Assembly: GCA_964020155.1 (NCBI GenBank)
Contig: OZ026567.1
Coordinates: forward strand, 3,226,850-3,290,849
From: Chondrilla cf. caribensis
Lineage: Eukaryota; Porifera; Demospongiae; Chondrillida; Chondrillidae
DNA length: 64,000 nucleotides
Direction of reading: 5' to 3'
This document shows, piece after piece, positions 54,088 through 64,000 of this stretch (its first letter is position 1; the number at the start of each line of letters is the position of its first letter). The translations under genes and the position numbers were made by a program. The notes beneath the pieces were generated by a model. The model worked only from the letters and a program-made list of their open reading frames with translations, was not told the DNA's origin and made no database searches.

Positions 54088-57000
54088 CTACGCAATATAC
54101 TTGATCTGTAGATCTTTGTACAGTTCTTGCCCATGTTGAAGTGGTGCTCCCAATACAGAACACGATGGTGAACTGGTGTTGTGTCTGCTTTCCCACTTCA
54201 GATTCATTCCAGAACCGGGACGCAGTTTGTCAACTATGTTATCAAATGTTATCCTCTTCTTTGGATCTGGCTCCCTGTACACGTAAAGAGAGAACAGATC
54301 TATCGATAACACTTTACTGGTGAGTTGTGGATTTGATCCCATGTTCACAGGTTCTTACCAACATTGGACCATGAGGGCATAAATTCCCCTAGGGCACCCA
54401 GGTGGGGGAGACTGGTTTTTCTTTGAATTGAACATTGTGATCACCTGTAAGAATTTTGCATCGAACAATTATAATATACAATTATGTGTATATGTACAGA
54501 GTGCTTAGTAATATGGAATTCTCGTACTGTAGTAAAGTGGAGTGTGCCTACAATGCACTCTGTATAACCTGTGTGTCCTGTAGTATAAAGCAGTAGAGTA
54601 GTATAATGAACCATTGGCTAAATGGTCAGCCTCAGGCCGGGTCTGTGCACAACTATTGCATCCAATAGATCAATAAACTCAACGCAGTCACCATGGTAAC
54701 CTTTGTAATATCAAGTACTAGAAATGTGCATTTTCTATTTCTTTTAATTTGTTATTTGTATTCCATTTAACTTGCACAATATGTCTTCTGTTTAAGATGC
54801 ACATTTCCTTATTTGGGATTACTGAAATTGAACTCCAAGGATTGGAATCAGCAGCAATTCTTATTCATCTTCACAATGCGCTTCAACACAGTGACATTTC
54901 AATTACCACTATCCTGTTTACTGACACTGGTTTGAAGCAGCACTGATTTCAATTAGCACGATTTCAAGTTCACCTGCCATAGATTGGAGTTTGTTCTGGT
55001 ATCCTAAACCTGCATCTGTTGTACAGTATGTGCCACATATTATGTATGTACCACTTGTTAACATGACTTCAATGGACCCACACTAGATGTAGGACTGGTG
55101 TGTTCTGTTATTCTGTAATCCAGGATCTATTATACAGACTTAGTACTTACATATGTACCACATACGTATACATGCACACTAGTACAATTTTGTTACTAAG
55201 TGTTGCACTTGATGGTCACCACTGTCAAACTAGACTCCATATTGCTGGCATTTTGATAATATCTTACATTTTGTGTCCACTGTCCACTGACATATTTATG
55301 CCAGATACGTACACACTCACCTCTTCAATTGGATAGCCTTTGAATGGTTTGTGTCCGAGTGACCATATCTCGTACATGACCATCCCATAACTCCACACAT
55401 CACTCTTTGTGGTGTATCGCTTGTAGAAAATGGCCTCAGGAGCTGTCCACTTGACTGGTATACGACCTCCCTTTGGTTTGTAGTAGTAATCCTCTTCAAG
55501 ATCATGAGACATCCCAAAATCAGCAATCTACAATGAGAAAGTGATGGTTGCATTCTATACATGTACGTATGTGCATATTCAATACTTCATATATGCATAA
55601 GATATTATACGTGTATCCTCACCTTACACTTGATGTCTGCTGTGAGTAGCACATTCCTAGCAGCAAGATCACGATGTATGAAACCTTTCTGGGATAAGTA
55701 CCTCATTCCGTCTGCTATCTCCTGACAGAACCTCAGTAAAGTATTGGGTAGTTGTGCCTTTTGTGATGGTGATCTAACGTTGGACAACAATGAGTACACC
55801 TCACACTCGCATTCTTAACTTGGTGGTGCTGAACAGTGTGGGGATGCAATCTCGTTACTTATTACTCATTACTTTGATATAATATTATGTAAACCGTTAC
55901 AGGTACATACGTATTACTCCATATCAAAAGTATATATAATTTAGTAATGCAACATATACATACACACATGTACCTATGCACCTGATATTGTCCTTTAGCT
56001 TCGGCAAATATTCCTGCAAGTCCCCTTCATGAAGGAACTCCAGGACTAAAATGGGCTATGTGCAGTGAAGGAATATGTGTATAATATCCTCTTCTGATGA
56101 GTGAAATGGCACATTATACTACCGACACTCACCTTATTGACCTCTTTAACAACACCGTATAGTGTAACAATGTGTGGGTGTGTGAACTGTCCCATGATAG
56201 CTGCTTCTTGAAGTAGTTTAACTCTTTCATCATTTGATGCTGTGGACTTGAGTGTCTTCAGAGCTACTGTTTGAGTCCTTCCTGTTGTTGACTTCCACTG
56301 TCCCTTGTAGACTACACCAAATTCCCCTTCTCCGAGTTGTTGTTGTTTATTGATAGCTGACGAAGGGATCTTTGCGTACTGTTCAATCTGTTCATATATT
56401 GCATCAACTGTGTCTCCAGGTTGCCAGTAAGGACTCTCCTCACATGCAGAAACCTAATTATTATTATACATTAATAATATGTATAAATATACTAATGAAG
56501 TCTTAGTAATGATTGTTATTGTACTATTCAAATATATGGATGTGAGCGTCGTACCCAGATGTGTAAACCAGTCGGGTCCATGAAGTACTATGTATACATA
56601 GGTACATATGCTGTTTTCGTATGTGTAGGTGGATTTTAAACTGAGATTACCTATCAAAATCCTCATGCCTTGACATCCATTTCAAATACCAAATTATGGG
56701 AAGGCCTGACCTCTAGAATTAGTCCTCATACTGGATACTTTATTCAAATGACATGTACACTTGTATTAATTTATTCCAAATGCTAATTAAACCCTGTAGA
56801 TCTGGAATATATAGAAATGATACTTAAAGTATATTATGTGATGTAAATTGCCAAGTGTGTTTCTGTCAACTATATATATTTAGAATGTATTCCATAAGCA
56901 TCATTGGTTATATGATCAACCATTGTACTTGACAATTTGCATTCTGGAACTGTTGCTCTATTAAAACCTTGATACTGATCTTTCATTCAACTCACTGATT

Positions 57001-60000
57001 TTTTGACTATTTGATATTCATTTGGAGTCTGTACATCTTTAATAGTACCGCCAGCTGTGTTGTAATAGAGTCCATTGTCTCCTTCATTAGTGTTAGTCAC
57101 TGAATTGGATGCCAATTCATACACTGGCATGTCGGCCCGTGCTCCAGTGTATTCTTGTACAGTTAGCAGTGGATGCCCATTTCTAACTGATACATGAGGT
57201 TGATCTGTTTGCCAGTGGATGGCATCTATTCATTGGCAAGATTGTTATCGTGAATTACAACCAAAGTTATATGGTATCTTCGTCTGTAGACCTACCTTTG
57301 TATTTGCGGTCGTTTCTTTGTAGTTTCACTGCTAAAATTGCAATGATAACCAGAAGTCCCATCACAGCCAACAGCAGTAAACCCAGCAGTGCACCTAATG
57401 CTAAACTAGTACTACTGTTGTCCCCACACTGGGGTGATGTACCTGCACATGAGTATATACACACATTCTTGGTTTTCTGCTCACCTTAATGGGTTTGTGT
57501 ATAACTGTCTGTGAGAGTATACCAAGAATTTGTTGCACAGCTGTTGCCCATGCATTACAAGTGGAATACTTCTTGAAACCAAGAGAATACCTGAGCCTTT
57601 GTGCAACATAAGTTCTGAATTAGTATAACCACTCTCTTTGAGACCTTATACTTTAGGTTTCACTGTACATTTCAGATTCGAACATGTTTGATCTATTGTA
57701 ATTTGCCTTTTCTCTCAATTTTTATGTAAGATATAATGAAATCTGCAGTGTGGACTTACTTGTTGTTGACAAAGCTTGCTCGTTGTCACTGAAAGTAAAT
57801 GAATTGTAACTGCAAGTAAACAGGACACACCCACACAAACTTTTACACATGTTGATGGCTAGTGTGACTGAATCAGAAGCTGTTAATTGAGCCTGCATGG
57901 CTATGTGCTAATGTAACCAGAATACCAAAATTGTATTGACAGCTTTTGTTAATGATAGAAGTTTCATTGGAACTCAACCCGTTTGGAGAGAAAGGAAAAA
58001 AGAGAAAAAACGGTGTAGTATGGAAGGAGAATTGGGAGGGCTGGTTGCTGTGGTCGTTTTGTGACTCTGGTTATGGCGGCTACAGTCAGACACCCTGGGT
58101 TCGAGTCTTGCAGTTGCCAGTTTTTCTCTTTTCTCCTTTCTCTCCAAGTGGATTGGGTTCCAATGAAACTTCCATCATTACCATACACCTGCTTATATAA
58201 TATGATCATCTGATTAAAAATTGGAATGAAGATAATTAACATAATTAGTCAATAGCTTTTGTTAATGTTTCAAACTCTGGGCAGGAAGCATATCATGACC
58301 ATGTACATTATAGCTACCTGCTCTTAACCTACAAGAACATCGCATCAAATTCTACAAACAAAAATTAACGAGCATAGTTGAGCCCCCTCAGACCCTGTAT
58401 AGGCTAATTTAAGCTATTTATAGTACCAAAAATACATACATAATACTGCTAAACTGAACATAAATGGATTAAAATTTTTCTGTATGATACTTACCTTGAA
58501 GTGGTTGAAGGAAGTGATGCAGTGACTATTATTGGTGCCACTATATGTGATAAGAAAGTATATGTGTGTGAAGTTATGTGTTATAATAATACAGTGAAAC
58601 CCCTCTAATTCGGACACCTGGCACTACTTTGAATTGTCCTGTTTCTAGAGGTATCCTTATTTCAGAGGTTATCACTATAGCAGAATAGTATTCAAAAAAT
58701 ATTATAGTCAACTACACAAGCCATACAATAATGATAATAACACAAATAGCAGTGTTTCTAAGTATATTGAGTAATATTTTAGTCAAGATAGTGTGCAACA
58801 AAACAGCTACTTGATGCCCAGGTTATTGATTAAAGTAGTCAAATAAAGTAGTCTGTTTTTCTCATCTTTGCAGAGCACTGTAGACGTGAGACAGTGCTAA
58901 CAAGGTTGTAACATTCTGTGGCTTCTTCCATGTAGCCAAAGTAGTCCTAATAATGGTGAACATCACCAAGAGTGGTTACCACTTCCCTCAAGTTCTTCAG
59001 TGTAGGAGGAGGGATGTCTTCAGCTGTTTCATCCTCAAAATCACGTGCGATCATGGTGCGCAAATCATTAGGTCTAACTTTTTGGTATTTTGTGCCTTTA
59101 CAGCTTGCAAGAAATCTTCTGTTTTCCTCACACCTCTCCTTGTCTAATTTGTTGCATATTGGTACATCATGAGCAGCAGAAACCATCTCCACCAGTGAAC
59201 TCTGCTCTGGGATATGCAACAGGTCGGCCAATGTTGGTTGCCTTTTTAAACGTAATAATACTTGTTTGCAGCGATTGATTACTTGTCTTTGGTGTGTCAG
59301 AGTCGGAAATATGGATCTGTACACAAATGTATAGGAAAGTTAAACAACGTACAGTTTAATCGAATAGGGATTTCGGACTGCGAAGTTTCAGTTTTAAACG
59401 CTCCTGAATCCAAACGGATTTTCCCAACAACAGTTGGAAACGTACAGTTTGTCTTCTAGTGCCTTCTTTGTTGTATGGTAATTCACACTAACAAATATCC
59501 AAACAGCTCAAATTCGAGCACTAACACTCTTAGATACAAAACTGAGTATACAGTAATCAGTATAACTATATTGAGGTTATAGTCAAAACCTCAAACAAAA
59601 AACAAAGTCTCAAACATGTAGAGAACAGTCTCAAACATGTAGAGAACAGTCTCAAACAAAGAACAAAGTCTTAAACAAAGCACACTGAGCAACAATAGTT
59701 CTAGACCAAATGGATTCCCACTGTCAAGACACACAACTTGAAAAAAAGCAAGAAAAACACTCTGTTCATCAGTAAGAAGCTTTGAAAATGGCTAATACGG
59801 GCATTCACAAACCAATCTAGCTTCGATTATTACATCTTTCTGGCTCTTGAATGAATTTTGATCCAAACTAGCGCCAAGTAAATTTAACTAAGACGAAGCC
59901 ACATAAGTGGTCCATGCAAGATGGTGGGTATGCGAAAAATAATAGCACAAGTGGAAAAGAGTTAAGCTTACCTGTAGTTAACAAAGCTCCAGTGTTCTCA

Positions 60001-62158
60001 CTGTAAAAATGTATGAATGTTGCTGACAAGCAATGTATTGGACAATTTGATATACGTATAAATACACTCCACACACTTGCATACACACATACACACATGC
60101 ACATGTATACGCACACACACTGACTATTGATACACTATTAATATGTATGAAGTTCATTATGCTTACATAAAGTACTTACGTACATATACTGCTGGACTAA
60201 ACTAAAGACATGTAATACAAGCTACATTGTTGCCAACACTTCCATGATAGCATAATGTACATAATGTATAGATAAGCCATTTTTGCATTTTCCTTACCTA
60301 TTACAGGGTGCTATCACTACTGTACTGTAACTATAGCACATATTTTAATATTACAGTAATTTTATTGATACTTACCTCGAACAGATTGATGGAAGGGACG
60401 TTGTAACCATTGTGGCTCCAACTATATGTATTATAAAGAAGGTTTGATTTATGCAGGTCTGTAACAGTGAGTATAAAGGTGTGGATACTGTCATAGTTGC
60501 CAACCAGTACAGCCTGAATTCCTGGACAATGAATCCAAATTTCTTGGATTTTACAACATTTTCTTGGGCATTGACATTTCTCATGATGAGATGATTAATT
60601 CACAGTAAATATAACTATGTAATGTTTCTGTAGCTGTGTTGTTAATCTCAATAATGGTCAATATGAAGAACACTAGTCTTACATTAGGAAAGCTACACAT
60701 GACAACCTCTAAGATAAAATGTGACTTGTTGAATGGAAATGTGGTAGCTAACTTCCTAACTTAATGGTGGTGCTTTACGATAAATTAGTTAACCACACTA
60801 CACAAACAGAAGCCTCAGAAGTATCATGTACATGGTAAATCAGGACAAAATGCCAGCTTTCTGGGACACCTGGACAAGACGTTCATTTCCTGGACAATCC
60901 AGGAAAATCTGAACTGTTGGCAACTATATATAATACTGTCATAGTATACTCAAGCATACATGGTTTGTTGGATTTAGTGCACTTTCATACATGAATTTTT
61001 GAAGTAAATCACCTTCTTCAGTCTGTTGAATGAAGCCCACATGTATTATTGGAAGAGTGGCATTCTCAGTAGAACCTGGTACTTCATATGTGGTTAGCAG
61101 GGCTGGGATGTGTCTTCTATATCCAACATAATGTCCAAGATTATCATCATAATAATAGGTGTACCTCCTTCCAGTAAGTAGAAGAATGTCATGTTTCTGT
61201 ATGTTGATATTAATTCGTCTTGTGACATTTCTCTGTATATCTCGTGATGGGTATCCAATCCACCTCTTTAGTAATATGTCCTCTCCCACCTGTACATAGT
61301 AACCGCCCACATTCTTTCTCAAAATTGCTAGTGTGAGCTCCAGATTTGCCTCCCATTGTCTTTGTGTTTGTTGTATTGAATATGGTATGGTGACACTGTT
61401 GAGAGTCCCACTACATGTGAACTCAGGATATAGGATGTTCCCTCCATCCATATCAGCTATTGTATCTAGACTGTCCCATTCCTCTACTGGAGGTATAGTT
61501 TGAGCGAATCCTTTGAGACAGGGATCTGCATACAATTGCAGCATAATACTGTATGTACTATTTTTTAAATTATTACTGTACCTTTACAGTAATTATAAAT
61601 TTGTTGAAATATTTGTTAATATACACCGTCAATTTAACAAAATGTAGAGTTTCACAATGTTTATTCTTTTTTGATTTATGAGGTTCGCTATTTTCAAGTT
61701 GACTACCGGTAAGTCAGAGTTCCAGTGACCTACTGGGCTGCTCATAGTGTAATCTCTTAGGAACAGGGAATACTATGACGTACACTGTAGTGTGAGAATG
61801 CATGGGTTTTGAATGTTGAGAAATTTGTTAGAAATGATTACAAATTAGTGATGGTTATATTAATGCATCATGATCTGTTGTGAATTAAGTACATTCTGTA
61901 TCATTCAAGTATTAGCATTTTATACTATCATCTCCATTAAATGTTCTCTTTCTATTACAGGTTCAACTGCCTTATTAGAGCCAGTACCCTAGTATCTGAT
62001 GGCACTTAGTAATTACAGTAAATTTCGGTAATGATCTTAATAGTTTATTCACAGACAACACAGCCTCTTACTTTACCTGAAAATTGAGCCTCACTTCCTC
62101 TGCTCACAATATAGAATATCACCAGGTACCCCCTGGTGAGAAATAAGCCACTGGCCAT
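54088..62158 (-). CDS. Receptor tyrosine kinase with shared extracellular module, 666 or 691 aa
   Basis: Core exons: 62158-62077 (signal peptide), 61525-61013 (module), 58540-58495, 57788-57760 (stalk), 57442-57296 (membrane), 57153-56996, 56453-56133, 56055-55982, 55773-55623, 55527-55321, 54444-54359, 54274-54088; total 2001 bases, all in phase. A second stalk pair, 60421-60376 and 60000-59972, has intact borders and the same phases, so including it adds 25 residues without a frame change. The kinase has [41 protein letters not shown] and WTAPEA. The juxtamembrane exon has VYELAS, GLYYNT and NEYQIVKK. The C-tail ends [15 protein letters not shown]. It is the tandem paralogue of the RTK at 44624-51290; the large introns hold a decayed Tigger element and two MITEs. 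Confidence 0.9.
57951..58179. mobile_element. Foldback MITE with 59-bp inverted arms and a pol III B-box-like core
   Basis: The arms 57951-58009 and 58121-58179 are about 90 per cent complementary (GAAGTTTCATTGGAAC at the left). The unpaired centre contains GGTTCGAGTC at 58098-58107, which fits the tRNA B box. I could not fold a full tRNA. Intronic. Confidence 0.75.
58592..59330 (-). mobile_element. Decayed Tigger/pogo-like element with transposase C-terminal relic
   Basis: The terminus CAGTGAAACCCCTCTAATTC at 58592 is preceded by TA. On the minus strand, 59324-58947 is open for 125 residues (LADLLHIPEQSSLVEMVSAA, VPICNKLDKERCEENRRFL). After frame breaks, the relic ends with KMRKTDYF near 58860, a typical Tigger transposase C-terminus. 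The other terminus was not located. It lies inside an intron of the RTK at 54088-62158 and is absent from the sister gene. Confidence 0.5.
60495..60942. mobile_element. MITE with long target duplication, absent from the paralogue
   Basis: ATACTGTCAT stands at 60485-60494 and again at 60933-60942. Inside, AGTTGCCAACCAGTACAG and the complement of AGTTGCCAACAGTTCAG form inverted ends with further CCTGGA blocks. The sister gene near 49630-49660 runs straight through. A duplication of about 10 bases suggests a MULE-type element. Confidence 0.7.
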
Positions 62159-63005
62159 CTTCACTGACTAATATTTCTTACTCTTCACAACTGGCACTGT
62201 CAGAATAGTTGTATTACTGTAGGATTTATATAAGAGTAATGTGTGGTTGTGACCAAATTCATGAATACAATTTATTTGCCAATGAATACAATTTCATAAT
62301 GAAATTATCCACGTATTCATAATATCATACATTTGAAGACACACCTGTATCACGGCTGCAACGACACCCACTATCCCCATTCTGTACTTGATGTGTGCTT
62401 TATTTTACTTGTACTTATGTATGTACGTACGTATATGCAGACCAATGGCATGGTCATATATGCACACACACAAATGTCAAGTCCAGTCAGTGCAGTAGCC
62501 TCTATTTGTGTGAGCACTAGAGCCAGACCCCCTAATGTGTTAAGTTGTAGGGCTTCTGTTGTTGTGTTCAGTGACTGTGGTAGGTGACTAATTGAATTGA
62601 ATGAAGCCCACATACTGTGTTTGTATAAGTGCATGGGAAGACCTTATGGAGCATTTAAGTAATCAAGAATTTATATGTATACATATTATAATGTATAATA
62701 TTGCTGTAGGATTATTAGGTACACACAGTAAAAATGTATTATAGTAGACTTTAGTTGTTCATATATCATGTTCAACTTCTATATATAATTCAGTAGTAGT
62801 GCATAGTTGTTTAGATTATGAATTGAAAAATGTCACACTGTAGTCATCATAGTTTATATGCACACTGTACAGGAGGTTGTACTCATGATCTTGTGAATGT
62901 AGGATATTCACCCTCAAGGCTACGTACCTTGATATCACATCTAGTACTCATATTGCTGCAAGCCAATGATTGCCAATTTACTGTGTACATTGTACGTTAA
63001 TGCAA
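62159..63005. other. Spacer, second copy of 51291-52130
   Basis: It repeats the spacer upstream of the sister RTK, including the membrane-exon relic (62487-62560) encoding [18 protein letters not shown] before it is lost. No intact gene. Confidence 0.65.
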
Positions 63006-63347
63006 TTATACTTCAACTGTAGATCTTAGTCCATGTTGGAGTGGTGCTCCCAATACAGAACACAAAAGTGAACTGGTGTCATGTCTGTTTTCCCACTTCA
63101 GATTCATTCCAGAACTGGAACACAGTTTGCCGAACATGTTGTCAAATGTTATCCTCTTCTTTGGATCTGGCTCCCTGTACATGTAAAGAGAGAACAGATC
63201 TATCGATAACACTTTACTGGTGAGTTGTGGATGTGAGCCCATGTTCACAGGTTCTTACCAGCATTGGACCATGAGAGCATAAATTCCCCTAGGGCACCCA
63301 GGTGAGGGAGGCAGGATTTAATTCTCTGAATTGAACATTGTGATCAC
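63006..63347 (-). pseudogene. RTK fragment, second copy
   Basis: The last exon (63178-63006) carries the same 11-base deletion as the fragment at 52131, so [10 protein letters not shown] is replaced by HGLRSTVEV and a stop. The [15 protein letters not shown] exon (63347-63259, 89 bases) has the same in-frame TAA. Exons further upstream would lie at higher coordinates; none was seen before the window ends. Confidence 0.85.
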
Positions 63348-64000
63348 CTGTAAAAATGCTGCATAGAATTATATAGTATAGTCATGTGTACTGTATGTAC
63401 GGGAATGTTAAATACTTTTAGCATTCTCATATTGTAGTAAAGTGATATAATATGTATTTGTGTCCCATACAAGTTGTATCCTGTGGTATATTGTATACAG
63501 TCAGACCTCACTTATCCGCACACGTCCGTTTCAGGTGGATTTGCGGATAAAGTGAGGGAACTGGATAAGCGAGGGTGCGGCATTGCATGCATTTATCATG
63601 GGTGTATATATATATATTGGGATGCGCTTGCTGGTACATAAAAGCAGATTTGCTTCTTCCTGCTGGTGTTTACAGCTATCTGCAATATAAGACATGTACT
63701 ACCTAATAGCCTCTGTGAATTTATACACAAGCCAATGCCTTAAATATATAACAGACAAATTTATATGGAAATGTAGGGGTAGTTGAAATATAAATAGTGT
63801 TAATTCTGCTAGTTTCCTTATTCCCAAAGCTTCAAAATAACTATTAATAAGCTTTAATCTACCTTCGACGTTGGTTTGAAGCTTTTAAATTGATCCGTTT
63901 GAAAGTTTCAGACCGAAATATTCTCATAGTCTACAGTCAGCCATTTTGGAAGTTTCAGTACGGTTGGGTTCAGGGCGTTTCTTGGTCGTTTAGAGGGTAA
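63348..64000. other. Terminal spacer with a Tigger-like terminus
   Basis: At 63498 stands CAGTCAGACCTCACTTATCC, followed within 80 bases by GCGGATAAAGTGAGGG and GGATAAGCGAGGG, partly inverted copies. This fits one end of a Tigger-like element preceded by TA. Its other end was not found. No gene was seen in the rest. Confidence 0.45.

Noticed and set aside
57250..57489. Plus-strand ORF of about 79 residues
   Set aside because: It is antisense to the membrane exon 57442-57296 of the RTK.

Overview
The window looks like animal nuclear DNA, most probably from a sponge (a demosponge such as Amphimedon is my best guess). Genes are split into many short exons with GT/AG borders and small introns. 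There are (TG)n tracts, MITEs and cut-and-paste transposons, and the dominant content is a tandem array of lineage-specific receptor tyrosine kinases (RTKs). Large RTK expansions are known from demosponges; the species call is inference. No rRNA, tRNA gene, CRISPR array or prokaryotic operon was seen.

All recognisable receptor genes lie on the minus strand. In order: a kinase-less single-pass receptor of another type (129-2824, 5' end not found, one-base frameshift); an RTK-like pseudokinase (4083-13156); two RTKs with intact catalytic motifs (14909-23607, 24801-30940); debris of a short receptor (31193-32060); three short kinase-less receptors (32591-35534, 37465-39985, 40939-43957); an RTK (44624-51290); an RTK fragment (52131-53371); an RTK (54088-62158); and another RTK fragment (63006-63347). 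Exon models were built by hand from splice sites and phase. For eight genes the exon lengths sum to a multiple of three and every junction keeps frame.

The unifying part is one unrecognised extracellular module of 165-185 residues, encoded by a single symmetric phase 1-1 exon directly after the signal-peptide exon. The same module is joined to three kinds of cytoplasmic end: a catalytically competent-looking kinase, a pseudokinase with a long tyrosine-rich tail, and a short tail of about 50 residues with tyrosine motifs and no kinase. This resembles paired activating/modulating receptor families. Shared ligands or hetero-complexes are plausible inference; nothing in the DNA shows the ligand.

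The right third is a segmental duplication: an RTK plus the debris upstream of it (about 44.3-53.4 kb) is repeated at about 53.7-63.4 kb. The two debris copies share the same lesions. Comparison of the copies exposes several clean transposon insertions with target duplications. Introns and spacers also carry a 2 kb Tigger/pogo element whose transposase is broken by one TGA, two copies of an 877-bp foldback element, a hAT-like element, a Penelope-like 3' fragment and several MITE families.
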